A DNA stretch of 64,000 nt from assembly GCF_004769195.1 (NCBI RefSeq), contig NZ_RQET01000008.1:205583-269582 (forward strand), in the 5' to 3' direction. Position 1 is the first letter of the stretch. Each line of letters opens with the position of its first letter. Made by a program: the position numbers and the translations under genes. Source of the DNA: Leptospira fletcheri (GTDB lineage: Bacteria > Spirochaetota > Leptospiria > Leptospirales > Leptospiraceae). Under the pieces are notes generated by a model that saw nothing but the letters and a program-made list of their open reading frames with translations, searched no databases and was not told the origin of the DNA. Positions 53,748 through 62,883 of this stretch are shown here, piece by piece.

Positions 53748-54461
53748 ATGGAAGCCTTTCATAAAATCAATTTCGCTTCTTTGATAGATACTCTCATAAG
53801 TCTCGGTGCCGCCTTCGTATTGGGGGGCTTGATCGGATTAGAGAGACAGTACCGACAACGCACAGCCGGCCTGAGAACGAACGTTCTTGTAGCAGTCGGA
53901 GCAGCCATCTTCGTGGACGCGGCGAATCGTCTCCACGGACACGAAGGAGCGATTCACGTCATCGCTTATGTGGTCTCGGGAATCGGCTTTTTGGGAGCCG
54001 GAGTAATCATGAGGGGAGAAGGAAACGTGCGCGGATTGAATACGGCCGCCACTCTATGGACCTCCGCTGCAGTCGGCGCCTGCGCCGGAGCGGATCTTCT
54101 GCTGGAAGCTTTTTTAGGTTCCGCATTCATTCTGGCGACCAACACTTTATTGCGCCCGATCGTAAACCGTATCAACCGCCAACCTCTGGACACACGATTT
54201 GTGGAAGTGACGAATATCGTAAAGATCATCGCCGTCCGGGAAAGACACAAGGAAGCCTTGGAATTTTTAGAACAACTTCTGGAGGCCAAAGGCTTTCCGA
54301 TACGCGATCTGATCATACGCCCATTCGGGTCCGATTCCGTGGAAATCCAGGCCGTGCTCGTATCCAGTTCCGTCGAAAGCGAGGAGCTAGATTCGCTGAT
54401 AGAACATCTTTCTGCCCAGGAAAGCATCGCCCAAGCGTTCTGGACGAGCGCGATGGAGTAA
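53748..54461 (+). CDS. MgtC/SapB family membrane protein
   Basis: MgtC proteins influence magnesium homeostasis, ATP synthase activity and survival inside hosts. Residues 10-145 have four to five hydrophobic helices with FVLGGLIGLERQYRQRTAGLRTNVLVAVGAAIFV and GIGFLGAGVIMRG, the family signature. The C-terminal 90 residues form an ACT-like cytoplasmic domain, seen in the longer members. Length 237. It is 37 nt after the kinase gene in the same direction and may be cotranscribed. It converges with the 7TM protein. Confidence 0.92.
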   Translation: MEAFHKINFASLIDTLISLGAAFVLGGLIGLERQYRQRTAGLRTNVLVAVGAAIFVDAANRLHGHEGAIHVIAYVVSGIGFLGAGVIMRGEGNVRGLNTAATLWTSAAVGACAGADLLLEAFLGSAFILATNTLLRPIVNRINRQPLDTRFVEVTNIVKIIAVRERHKEALEFLEQLLEAKGFPIRDLIIRPFGSDSVEIQAVLVSSSVESEELDSLIEHLSAQESIAQAFWTSAME

Positions 54462-54491
54462 AAAGTTCCGTGAAGAAAGTCCGGAAAAGTT

Positions 54492-55409
54492 CTAGGATTT
54501 AAAAAACGATTTTTTTATATCCTGAATATAACCTTTCAGATAGGAGGGAAAATTTTCCGGATTCCTCCGATGATCGATAACCAGTTTCGATCCGCTACTG
54601 TGGAGCACCTTTTCGATTTCATCTTCGAATTTCTTGCGCGCGACTTCGAACTGATTCGGGTACAGTTTACTTAAGAAAAACCTGTTTATTTCCAGAATCA
54701 CGCTCGAGATTTTCGGATGTCTCATCTCTATTCTAAAATCCAGAAGGTCCGCGTTGAACAGGGAATATTTTTCCAACGGAATCCAGGTGACCCAGAGAAA
54801 TATGAGGAGGCCGAAGATGGAAAAAAACGTTAAGTGAATTCCCAATAACGGTAGAACTAGAGTAAAGACGACCGAAACGAATCCCCCCACAGAAACGCCC
54901 GTAAACATATAAATCGAGTGCAGTCGGACGAAATGTTCCCCTCGAAGAATGTTTCGGATCATCACGAAAAGAGAAACCAAAATCGTTCCGATGATATATC
55001 CGCAATAGGGAAAGTAATACTGGAAATTTCCCCGGAAAACGCTTTCCCCATTCTCGGCAATGAAAGGCGAAAGCCTCCCTTCCCAAGACAGCCAAAGGAA
55101 ATATACGATGACGATCGTATGAAAGATCGTAAGCACCAAAGGAGGGTTCTTCGGATCCACCGGGCGGGTATAATTGTAAGTGATATAGGTAAGTAAGACA
55201 GGTACGAATAAAGGAAAAACCGTGATGCATTGGATCATCGTCCACCGGAATCCGGGAAAAAGATCGTAATCACTCCAAAAAAGGGAAAATCCCCAAAAGG
55301 ACAAGGTGAAAGCCATCAAGGCAAAGGCTTTGCTTAAATTGGTACGATGGGAATATTTATAGAAAAAGACCGCCGACCCAAATATGAGTCCGAACATGAT
55401 GAGTCCCAT
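54492..55409 (-). CDS. Orphan 7TM sensor-like membrane protein
   Basis: Seven hydrophobic segments fill residues 1-225, in the arrangement of the 7TM module found at the N-terminus of many bacterial histidine kinases and diguanylate cyclases (for example FPLFVPVLLTYITYNYTRP and WVTWIPLEKYSLF). Instead of an output domain, only about 80 charged residues follow, with no kinase, GGDEF or DNA-binding motif. The product may act with a separate output protein. Start ATG at 55409 has TAGG/GG bases at workable distance. Function unknown. Confidence 0.72.
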   Translation of the reverse strand: MGLIMFGLIFGSAVFFYKYSHRTNLSKAFALMAFTLSFWGFSLFWSDYDLFPGFRWTMIQCITVFPLFVPVLLTYITYNYTRPVDPKNPPLVLTIFHTIVIVYFLWLSWEGRLSPFIAENGESVFRGNFQYYFPYCGYIIGTILVSLFVMIRNILRGEHFVRLHSIYMFTGVSVGGFVSVVFTLVLPLLGIHLTFFSIFGLLIFLWVTWIPLEKYSLFNADLLDFRIEMRHPKISSVILEINRFFLSKLYPNQFEVARKKFEDEIEKVLHSSGSKLVIDHRRNPENFPSYLKGYIQDIKKSFFKS

Positions 55410-55693
55410 TCCAGCCTACCTAAAAATCAATAATATTCGGAATCGAAAAAGGAACCATTCAGACATCGAACTGACACCTTCTTTGAACGCCTAAAGTAAT
55501 TTTTAATTCCTGCGTTTTTTTGGCGTCAACCGACTTTTCCTGCCATGTTTTCTTTCGGGACGAAAAAAGAAAAAATCCCTGAGATTCGTTTCTGCCCGAC
55601 GAGCTCGGATTCGAAAAACAAAACCCTGTAGTTCGATTCTTTCACACTTCCTCGAGTGTAGAAAATCCGAACTCCAAGGTCTCCAAACCTAGG

Positions 55694-55981
55694 TTAAACC
55701 CTCTTGCTCTTCAATCTGCTCAATAGATCGCCAACCCCCACCGCTTTCAACTTCCTCTCCAGCTCGTCGACCTCTTCGACTAGCTTCTGCATTTCGGAAA
55801 AAACCCGGTCAAATTTTTTATGATACGAAATCAATTTGGCAAACAGCCCTTTGATCTGTTTGATCCTTCCGCTCGCGCTCAATTTTTCGTGCCGTTTTCG
55901 GAACTCTTCCACTTTTTGAATCATTACAATTTCCTTGTCGGAGAAACGCAAATTCTGTTGTTTCTTCATACGAATACCCAT
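55694..55981 (-). CDS. Small coiled-coil protein, unknown
   Basis: A 95-residue basic protein with predicted helices and heptad-like spacing (EMQKLVEEVDELERKLKAV). I recognise no family. ATGs at 55981 and 55969 and a TTG at 55990 are possible starts; GGAG stands before the TTG. Composition looks like a real protein, but no neighbour supports it. The 284 nt upstream toward the 7TM gene hold a short ACACT/AGTGT dyad (near 55646) and no gene. Confidence 0.5.
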   Translation of the reverse strand: MGIRMKKQQNLRFSDKEIVMIQKVEEFRKRHEKLSASGRIKQIKGLFAKLISYHKKFDRVFSEMQKLVEEVDELERKLKAVGVGDLLSRLKSKRV

Positions 55982-56122
55982 AAAAATCAATCCGACTCCA
56001 TTTATTTTTTATAATATTCAAAGGACGAAAAAAACGGGGCGTTCAGCCCCGAAACGTCTTCGATATCTTTGATACTTATCTTTAAGCAACGTAGCAATTG
56101 TTGGTTAGTTCGAATTCGGTGC

Positions 56123-56503
56123 TTATAATATGGCCGGATTCGCTTGCAATTTCGAGCAGTCGTTGTTTGTGGCGACGGTCAAGGAGGCGCTCATCACCGA
56201 AAGCCCGAGGATCCGTATATCCTGAACGCATTTGTCCACCGAGGTCTTACCGTAGTATTTGCTATCGTCTATATTCGCAAAAATTTCAGCCAAGTAGGAA
56301 TCTATCATCGCTACTGCAGCCGCGCTCGACGAGTCGGACAAAACGGAATTATAATAAAGAAAATCGGAACTGAACGCTGCGTCGTGAATCTTGCTTTTCA
56401 CTACGGATCCTTTGTAGGAGTTGGTAGCGCCGGTGGAGTCCAATGCGGTACAGTTCGAAGCGAAGAGGCGGAACGTCAGAGGGAATATTGTTTTTTTCAC
56501 CAT
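56123..56503 (-). CDS. Small predicted lipoprotein (TIGR04452-like)
   Basis: A 126-residue product. Its N-terminus (KKTIFPLTFRLFASNCTAL) resembles a lipoprotein signal with Cys18, but the hydrophobic core is short and broken by Arg12. The mature part (GSVVKSKIHDAAF, ASNNDCSKL-like end) recalls a Leptospira lipoprotein family I know as TIGR04452; this is recall, not a search. A run of seven A on the coding strand follows the start codon, so a small length change would shift the frame. The gene could be intact, phase-variable or slightly damaged. Confidence 0.5.
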   Translation of the reverse strand: MVKKTIFPLTFRLFASNCTALDSTGATNSYKGSVVKSKIHDAAFSSDFLYYNSVLSDSSSAAAVAMIDSYLAEIFANIDDSKYYGKTSVDKCVQDIRILGLSVMSASLTVATNNDCSKLQANPAIL

Positions 56504-56625
56504 AATTTAGCAACTAAAACACCCCAATTAACATACAACCATTTAATAGTATTTTATTAAAAAATTTTACGTTCAGATCCTCGCAATCGACGAAACATAT
56601 GTATACCGAAATTAGATGTAAGAAC

Positions 56626-56658
56626 GACCTCCTTTCTCCTGAAAGAATCCCCGAGGTC
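56626..56658. other. Nested hairpin in a gene-free gap
   Basis: GACCTC (56626-56631) pairs with GAGGTC (56653-56658), and inside it CTTTC (56632-56636) pairs with GAAAG (56641-56645). A second dyad ATATTC/GAATAT lies at 56674-56692. Both fall in the 360-nt gap between the small lipoprotein and the membrane protein starting at 56864. They may be regulatory or a terminator; no gene is evident in the gap. Confidence 0.35.
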
Positions 56659-56863
56659 GCGTCTAAATTTAAAATATTCTAATACAGAATATATTACGAT
56701 GAGCGCCTCTGAAAAGGCGGATCTAATCGTATATCAACTCCCGTTCGAATCTTCCCGGTCCATCCGCAGAAAAATGCAGAATCGGGTCCGAAATTTCTTG
56801 AATTCAAATGTATAAATGTCATATATCTCCCCTGAAAATCAACAGACCCGAATGGAGAAACAC

Positions 56864-57280
56864 ATGATTCGATATGGAAAAACGAACCTCGTCGCAGGCT
56901 TGGCCGCGATTTTTTTGGCGGCAATGGGCGGATTCGCTCTTGGCGCCACATTCGATGCCAATTCTGTAAAAAACGGAGAACACGTACTGAGTATCGTGCG
57001 TTTTTACCTCCGCGAGGGACACTCCCACGGAATGCCGATCGCTATGTATAATATGCTGGTCGGACTCTGGATCGATAAGGTAGCTCTTTCGGATAGAGCG
57101 AAGTCAATCGCATCTTGGGCGGCGGTGGCGGGACTCTTATTGCCGGTGGGTCTGGCTGCGAAAGGAGCAGTGGGAGCCCCCGTCAATTTTCCTCCAGTAG
57201 GACTTCCGGGAATTCTCGGAATGTTCATCTCCATTCTAATGCTTCTTATCGGCGCAATCCGGATGAAAAAAACGGCATAA
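56864..57280 (+). CDS. Small multi-pass membrane protein, unknown
   Basis: A 138-residue protein with about three to four hydrophobic helices (residues 9-29, 52-66, 84-102, 112-130). Between the first two it has a HSHGMP segment that could bind a metal. I do not recognise the family. The ATG at 56864 has GGAG seven bases upstream; an earlier ATG at 56816 lacks a site. No operon partner is seen. Confidence 0.72.
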   Translation: MIRYGKTNLVAGLAAIFLAAMGGFALGATFDANSVKNGEHVLSIVRFYLREGHSHGMPIAMYNMLVGLWIDKVALSDRAKSIASWAAVAGLLLPVGLAAKGAVGAPVNFPPVGLPGILGMFISILMLLIGAIRMKKTA

Positions 57281-57409
57281 AGCCGGAAAACGGTTCTTTC
57301 GGAATTCGGAGCGGTTGCCAAGCGAAACGACCGAATTTCGAAAAGAATCCAACATCCTCCGTTTTTAGCTCGATAAGGGACCGGCACGATCCCGTACGGA
57401 AAAAATAAA

Positions 57410-58828
57410 TTAATTTTTTATAATATATAAAGCGCTCGTTCCGACAAGGGTCTGCCCGTTCAGGCTGCCTGAGGTGTATCCCGTCTTGTACATGTTATCA
57501 TAGTAATCGGAAGCGATTCCCGAAGCGGTGGTGCTGGCAGCCGAGGCCCCCGTTTGTTGCGTGGATTGTTTTACTCCATTCGAGTCGTATTTCGTCACGT
57601 AGATATCCTGAGTTCCGGTCAGGGTATTCCCGTCCAAACCTCCTCCCGTATATCCTGTTATGAAAACGTCGTTAAAGGAATCGTATGTGATTCCCAATCC
57701 GTACGTAAAAGTTCCTCCGGTACCTAAAAGACGCGTCCATTGTTTTGTGCCTTGGTTGTCGTATTTCACGACAAAGAAAGCGAAGGTACCGGTAAGAGTC
57801 TGACCGTCCAGGTTTCCGTTCGTATTTCCCGTCGCATAGATATTCCCAAACATATCGGTAGTTAATCCGTTTCCGACTTCGGAAGCGGCCGATAACCCCA
57901 ATTGGCGTGTCCATTGTTTGTTCCCGTTCGAATCGTATTTGACCACGATCAGATCCTGAGCTCCGGCCAGGACGTTTCCGTCCAAATTTCCGGTCGTATA
58001 ACCTGTCACGTAAACCGAATTAGAGGAATCTAAAGTAATTGCATCCGATTGCGTATGTGCCCCCGAGACTCCCAGGGTGCGTGTCCACAATCTGACTCCG
58101 TTCGGGTCGTATTTCGTAAGAAATAAGTCGTACAATCCGACAAGTACGTTTCCGTCCAGGTTCCCGTTCGTGTAGCCCGTCACGTAAACAAAGTTGAGGG
58201 GATCCGTCGTGATTCCCATTGGAAGCGCGGCGCTTCCGGACGGTCCTAAAAGACGGGTCCAAAGTTTATTTCCGTTCGTATCGTATTTCGTAAGGAACAA
58301 ATCCGTGGTGCCCGAAAAAGCCTGCCCGTCCAAGCTCACACTTGTGGAACCCAAAATGTACACGTTTTGGAGAGAATCGGAAGCGGTTCCGTTCATACTC
58401 AAGCTGGACCCCCCAACCCCCAACGTTCTCGTCCATTGTTTGTTTCCGTTCGTATCGTATTTGACTACGAACGCGTCTTGAGAACCGATCAGGGCGTTTC
58501 CGTCCAGACTCCCCGTCGTATTTCCGGCAGCATAAACGTTTCCCGAACTATCGGCAGTCACTCCTGCGGATTGGGTGGAAGCGCCGGCTGCCCCCAAGAG
58601 GCGGGTCCAAGGAGTCGTCGGCAGAGGAGATTTCAGATATCCGCAAAAGGAAGAACCTCTCCGAGAATTGAGACCTTGGAAAAAGGAAGCCGTAAAGACA
58701 TCGGAATTGTCGCAGTTTCCGGATTCCGTCTTCAAGCAGTTCAGAAAAACCAACGATAGGAAACAAAGGGAATAAGCAAATTTGGGAATTCTCATCGGAA
58801 ATTTGTATCTTGCACTTTCTTTTTTCAT
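57410..58828 (-). CDS. SBBP-repeat beta-propeller lipoprotein
   Basis: A surface or periplasmic lipoprotein with Cys31 in SLCFLSLVFLNC. After a Cys-containing linker, residues 70-472 consist of about seven repeats of roughly 55 residues. Each has a VKYDTNGNKQWTRTLG-type strand, a G[IV]T-D-x-x-x-N-[VI]Y-[AV]-[AT]-G-x-T turn and an LDGNxLxGxxDxF[VL] end. This is the SBBP (beta-propeller) repeat, common in leptospiral extracellular proteins. Function is unknown; binding of ligands or proteins is a guess. Met12 (58795) is an alternative start. Expressed alone. Confidence 0.88.
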   Translation of the reverse strand: MKKESARYKFPMRIPKFAYSLCFLSLVFLNCLKTESGNCDNSDVFTASFFQGLNSRRGSSFCGYLKSPLPTTPWTRLLGAAGASTQSAGVTADSSGNVYAAGNTTGSLDGNALIGSQDAFVVKYDTNGNKQWTRTLGVGGSSLSMNGTASDSLQNVYILGSTSVSLDGQAFSGTTDLFLTKYDTNGNKLWTRLLGPSGSAALPMGITTDPLNFVYVTGYTNGNLDGNVLVGLYDLFLTKYDPNGVRLWTRTLGVSGAHTQSDAITLDSSNSVYVTGYTTGNLDGNVLAGAQDLIVVKYDSNGNKQWTRQLGLSAASEVGNGLTTDMFGNIYATGNTNGNLDGQTLTGTFAFFVVKYDNQGTKQWTRLLGTGGTFTYGLGITYDSFNDVFITGYTGGGLDGNTLTGTQDIYVTKYDSNGVKQSTQQTGASAASTTASGIASDYYDNMYKTGYTSGSLNGQTLVGTSALYIIKN

Positions 58829-58983
58829 TAACCGACAACCAACAATTTTTTTCCAAAAAATGGCCCTAAATTTATCTCAGAGCGGAAAATCGGAAGGATT
58901 TTCCTTCGTATTGCGTCCATCAAAAGTAGCACAAGAAACGATAAGACAGACGGAAAAGAGAGATAGTACAACGTAAGGCGTTT

Positions 58984-59460
58984 TCATTCTTCCTCTCCCA
59001 AGAAGAGAGCCAATCGATCCAAATGCGCTTCTGTTCCGTTCTTTCTGGAAACGTTTCCTTCATTCCCAGGAGTTCCATCCAGAAACGCGACCTGTTCGGT
59101 AAACGTAAGACGAGTCCTTCCTCCGGACAAACCTTCGATTTCCACCGAGGCAAGCGAAACGGAATGGATCGCGTCGTTTAGATGCATATCGTATACGAAT
59201 ACGATCCTTTGGTCCGGAAGAATGCTGTGAAAACGCGCCGTATAAACCGTTTTTAGGCGATCCCCAAAACGACCTTGCAGAACTTCGTTTCCCCCTACTC
59301 GAAAATCCAGTTCCCTTTTGACCTGAACCCAATCTTTCGGTCCGATAAACCATTTCGATTTCGAAGAAAGGGAGCCCCAGGCGGAAAAAACCGAATTCGG
59401 AGCGGCCTTGTAGATCTTTTCTATACTGAACGATTCGTGCGCGATTTTTAGCGGATCCAT
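58984..59460 (-). CDS. AHSA1/SRPBCC-domain protein
   Basis: A START-like small-ligand-binding fold of 158 residues. Features are IEKIYKAAPNSVFSAWGSLSSKSKWFIG at 11-38, FRVGGNEVLQG and the closing TRLTFTEQVAFLDG-strand, all typical of AHSA1 proteins. The ATG at 59460 has GGAG 7-8 bases upstream and is preferred over 59511. Such genes are often next to an ArsR regulator; none is here. Ligand unknown. Confidence 0.88.
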   Translation of the reverse strand: MDPLKIAHESFSIEKIYKAAPNSVFSAWGSLSSKSKWFIGPKDWVQVKRELDFRVGGNEVLQGRFGDRLKTVYTARFHSILPDQRIVFVYDMHLNDAIHSVSLASVEIEGLSGGRTRLTFTEQVAFLDGTPGNEGNVSRKNGTEAHLDRLALFLGEEE

Positions 59461-59657
59461 TTTATGTTCTCCTCTTGTCCGGCGTCCATCAGCGATGCGG
59501 CGTATCCGCAAGGAGTTCCGACTCCTGCGAAATTCTTAAGTAATGCCTTAAGTTTTCTAAAACGGAACAATAGTCAAGTATTTACTTAACTATAAAGCAA
59601 ACGATTTTCCTGCCATCCGAACCGGAAAGGGAAAAGTAGAATCGATCCTTCGTCGGA

Positions 59658-60524
59658 TTAAGTCAGTTTTTCGTCCAAGAATCTCAGAATTTCCCCCGGT
59701 AAACTGCGATGGAATTCTTCTCGATCGAATCCGTCCGGATCTACGGAGGGTAGAAAATTACGATTCTTTAAAGCGGGAGGGAAAGGACTTAAAAAGGAAA
59801 AATGACCTGCGTTGGGAACCGTCCGGAGCAGAACCTGGGATCGATCCGGAACTCCGTTCAATACTATATCCGAATTCCACCCGGGAGTAATGGGATCGTG
59901 TTCCGCGGCAAACAAAAGAATCGGGATCGTCACCTTACTCAAAGAGTTCAAAAACCAACCTGCTCCCGGAGCCATGAGCACGATCGCCCGGAGTCTGGAA
60001 TCGGTAGGAGTTTCGACTTTTTCCCCTTCTTTCGTCCAAGGAACTCCGCCGGCAAGGGCTAAGGCGGTATATCCGCCCATAGAATGTCCGATCATCGCAA
60101 TGCGATCGGTTCGAACGCTTTTTCCGAAACGTTCCGAGGAAAGGAGTCCGTCTATCGTCATGCTGACGTGTTTGGGGCGATTGATCAAATTCGCTCGAGT
60201 GTTTTCCAATTCGTTGTTGTTGCGATTATTTCCGTAATGTTCCAGCATCGCGACGATCATACCGTTCTTCGCTAAATGGGTGCTGATGGTTCTGTACAGA
60301 AGATGAGAGCCTCCGTTCCCGTGCGAAATCACGATCAAAGGGAATCGCCCCTCGGAAAGATCCGCATTCGAACTGACGTCCATTATGTACGGACCGAAGG
60401 ACGTCGGAACGGAGGGAGTTTCCGTGGGGTACTGTACTAAAACGGGAAAGGAAATCCCTAGCTCCGGATCCTCGATCCTCAATTCCACACTGCCGATAAA
60501 AAACGTCTTCGTATTACGATCCAT
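59658..60524 (-). CDS. Alpha/beta hydrolase (PAF-acetylhydrolase/dienelactone-hydrolase-like)
   Basis: A 288-residue cytoplasmic-looking hydrolase. Oxyanion region VISHGNGGS at 65-73, nucleophile Ser148 in GHSMGG, acid Asp210 in AEHDPITP and His241 in NAGHFSF complete the triad. The HGNGGS and GHSMGGYTAL pattern resembles platelet-activating-factor-acetylhydrolase-like bacterial enzymes. Substrate unknown. It is divergent from the methyltransferase gene, with 58 nt between their starts. Confidence 0.88.
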   Translation of the reverse strand: MDRNTKTFFIGSVELRIEDPELGISFPVLVQYPTETPSVPTSFGPYIMDVSSNADLSEGRFPLIVISHGNGGSHLLYRTISTHLAKNGMIVAMLEHYGNNRNNNELENTRANLINRPKHVSMTIDGLLSSERFGKSVRTDRIAMIGHSMGGYTALALAGGVPWTKEGEKVETPTDSRLRAIVLMAPGAGWFLNSLSKVTIPILLFAAEHDPITPGWNSDIVLNGVPDRSQVLLRTVPNAGHFSFLSPFPPALKNRNFLPSVDPDGFDREEFHRSLPGEILRFLDEKLT

Positions 60525-60582
60525 ACAACTTTAGGATCTGACATCCGATTGACATTCGAGTTCAAGAACTTTTCCTAAGAGA

Positions 60583-61161
60583 ATGAAGGTTCGAGACAGC
60601 GGGATGCCGGAATACTCTTATTGGGAGAGTTTATTCGACGTAGAGTTGGTACTGGATAGAATGGAAATCGGTTCCGACATCGGGACGTTCGTCGAATTCG
60701 GATCCGGTTACGGGACCTTTACGATCCCGGTCGCGAAGCGGATTTCCGGTAAGATCATCGCATTCGACATCGAACCTGAAATGATTTCCATGGCGGGATC
60801 GAGAGTTCTGCAAGCCGGTCTGACCAACGTGGAAATCATACGACGCGATTTGATCAGCGAAGGAACCGGCCTCGTAGATCTCTCCGTCGATTATACGGCT
60901 CTGTTTAACATCCTTCACCATGAGTCTCCCGAAGAGATCCTTGCGGAAACGTTTCGAATCCTAAAGCCGGGAGGAAAAGCGGGAATCATTCATTGGAATT
61001 TCGATCCTAAAACTCCCAGGGGTCCGAGCCTGGACATGCGTCCCAAGCCGGATCAGATCAAACTATGGGCGGAAGAAAGCGGATTCGAAATCCTGGAACC
61101 GACCGTAAGGAGCCTTCCTCCTTGGCATTACGGAATTCTAGCTCGCAAAAGAAGCGCTTGA
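60583..61161 (+). CDS. Class I SAM-dependent methyltransferase
   Basis: A 192-residue methyltransferase. Motif I is FVEFGSGYGTF near residues 37-46, AFDIEPEMI gives the acidic ribose-binding residue, and RILKPGGKAGIIHW matches motif III. The substrate cannot be named. The protein is short, with no extra substrate domain. It is divergent from the hydrolase gene and 39 nt from the convergent NHL lipoprotein stop. Confidence 0.88.
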   Translation: MKVRDSGMPEYSYWESLFDVELVLDRMEIGSDIGTFVEFGSGYGTFTIPVAKRISGKIIAFDIEPEMISMAGSRVLQAGLTNVEIIRRDLISEGTGLVDLSVDYTALFNILHHESPEEILAETFRILKPGGKAGIIHWNFDPKTPRGPSLDMRPKPDQIKLWAEESGFEILEPTVRSLPPWHYGILARKRSA

Positions 61162-61200
61162 TTCCGGTAGAAATACCGAAAGAGAAATCCGCCCGATCTT

Positions 61201-62448
61201 TTATGGAAAATACGTGATGCGATTGAAGTTGATGTCGGCAACCCAAACCTGGCCACAAGGCGTAACGGTCACATCGAAGGGGTTGTTGAATGTGGATGCA
61301 GAGACGGTAAGATTCGCATTGAAAGAGGCATAGTCAGGTTCTCCCAAAACATTGTCCGCATTCATCCCGTTGCTAAAGGGAGCGGAATAATGAGTAACTC
61401 TTCTGTAGGAATTGTCGGTGACCCAAACATTCCCTTTGGAATCGAAGGAAAGTCCGCTCGGAGCCCAAAGAGTATTCTGGCCGGTGACACCGTTCATGGT
61501 AGAAGTGAAATTCGGCGCACCGATTACGAGATTCGCATTCATTCCGTTGGTGAAAGGGGGAGAATAGCGCAACACTCTAGAAGAAATATTATCCGTAATC
61601 CAGACATTTCCGCTCGAGTCGACTCTGACGGCATTCGGTCCTCCTAAATTCGAAGCGCTTGGGGTTCCCGTGGCACCAGTCGTAAAGTTGGGCTGTCCCA
61701 GTACGAGATCTGCCGACATCCCGTTAGAGAAAGGAGCGGAAAAATGGAGAGCGCGAAAGTTCGCGTAATCGATCACCCAAATCCCTCCTGCATTGTCCAC
61801 GCCCACGCCGGACGGAGTGTACAAAAGAGAACTCGTGGTGCCGGTAGTTCCCGTAACGCCGATGATTGCGTCCGCACTTCCTCCTGTCGAAACTCCTTTC
61901 GGAAAATGAAGTACCCTTTCGTTGGAAGTATCCACGACCCAAAGTCCGCCGGAGGAATCCAACGCAAGACCGCTAGGACTTTGAAATTGATTCAATGCAG
62001 TGCCAGCGGTTCCTCCTAGAATAATATCCGCAGATCCGCCGGATGCGACTCCCGCAGGAAAATGTAAGACTCTTGCATTGGAGCTATCTGCCACCCAGAT
62101 TCCTCCGCTGGAATCCGAAATGATCCCCTGCACAGAATGAAGCCGATTTGTAGCGGAGCCGGAGGTGCTACTCACAAAATCCGATTGTCCTAACACCCGG
62201 GTCGCGCCTTCTCCCAAAGAAAGGGTGGGACTCGAGGTGCAGGCAGCGGAGGACGACGGGTTGTTTTCCAGAAGAATGGAAAGCAAAAATCCAGTTCCAT
62301 GGCTCATATCCATTTTTAAAGGCAGGGCACGATTGCATGAAAAGAGGAAAGGCAGCAGCAGAATCGAAATAACAACTCGAAATCTATGCCATTTTTTCCC
62401 GAAACTCTTTAGAATTTCGTAATTGAGATTAGAAATCATTTCCTTCAT
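61201..62448 (-). CDS. NHL-repeat beta-propeller lipoprotein
   Basis: A lipoprotein with Cys38 in LLLPFLFSC. Residues 75-415 contain about six NHL-type units of 55-60 residues. Each has a GIxxDSSGGIWVADSSNARVLHFP-like core in which the D-x-x-N-x-R-[VI] pattern recurs, followed by ADxVLGQPxF. NHL propellers usually bind proteins or glycans; the role here is unknown. The start is ATG at 62448, with 62439 as an alternative. It is read alone and shares its long upstream gap with the last methyltransferase. Confidence 0.88.
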   Translation of the reverse strand: MKEMISNLNYEILKSFGKKWHRFRVVISILLLPFLFSCNRALPLKMDMSHGTGFLLSILLENNPSSSAACTSSPTLSLGEGATRVLGQSDFVSSTSGSATNRLHSVQGIISDSSGGIWVADSSNARVLHFPAGVASGGSADIILGGTAGTALNQFQSPSGLALDSSGGLWVVDTSNERVLHFPKGVSTGGSADAIIGVTGTTGTTSSLLYTPSGVGVDNAGGIWVIDYANFRALHFSAPFSNGMSADLVLGQPNFTTGATGTPSASNLGGPNAVRVDSSGNVWITDNISSRVLRYSPPFTNGMNANLVIGAPNFTSTMNGVTGQNTLWAPSGLSFDSKGNVWVTDNSYRRVTHYSAPFSNGMNADNVLGEPDYASFNANLTVSASTFNNPFDVTVTPCGQVWVADINFNRITYFP

Positions 62449-62734
62449 ACCTTCAGATACGGAGCACCTTTGTATTTTAACAATCGGAAGGAAAAAAATT
62501 GAGTAAAATTTAAAAATTGAGACTGAAAATCCGTGAAACTCGAAGCTCTCAGGGGACTTCGGCTACTTTTTGTCGTTTTTACCCGAGACTTTCGGAAAAT
62601 ATGGGCTTACCAGCCTCTTTTTTCTCCAGACTCCTCTACAAAAGAATCTAGTTTCAGCTATTGTAATATACTCGCTTACAATTTTCGCGGAAAAAATGGG
62701 AGAAACGTCTTGTCCTCCCACTTTTTCCGACGCA

Positions 62735-62753
62735 CGTACGATTTGCGTACGAT
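62735..62753. repeat. 11-bp-spaced direct repeat CGTACGAT
   Basis: CGTACGAT occurs at 62735-62742 and 62746-62753, separated by TTG, so the copies are 11 bp apart. Each contains the palindrome CGTACG. It lies in the 476-bp gap between the divergent NHL lipoprotein and methyltransferase genes. Confidence 0.45.
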
Positions 62754-62788
62754 GCAAGAATGCGGCTCTCATCCCGACAGCTCAGATA

Positions 62789-62809
62789 ACTTATATTTCA
62801 CTTATATTT
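62789..62809. repeat. 11-bp-spaced direct repeat ACTTATATTT
   Basis: ACTTATATTT occurs at 62789-62798 and again at 62800-62809, again with an 11-bp step. It is AT-rich and could be a regulator site or part of a promoter. No bound factor is known. Confidence 0.45.
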
Positions 62810-62859
62810 TAACGCAAAATTCACGACGTCTTGTCAGTTTTGTCCGGTTTTCCCGTTGC

Positions 62860-62883
62860 AACTTATTCTCGATTGAATAAGTT
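62860..62883. promoter_or_regulatory. Perfect 9-bp inverted repeat upstream of a methyltransferase
   Basis: AACTTATTC (62860-62868) and GAATAAGTT (62875-62883) flank TCGATT. The centre is about 54 bp before the ATG at 62925, a position suited to an operator. As RNA it would be a stable AU-rich hairpin in the leader. The remainder of 62449-62924 shows no gene that I can support. Confidence 0.5.

Noticed and set aside
62533..62880. 115-codon plus-strand ORF in the AT-rich gap
   Set aside because: Starts with GTG without a ribosome site; the translation lacks any domain or helix pattern, and it covers the repeats, which suggests non-coding control DNA.
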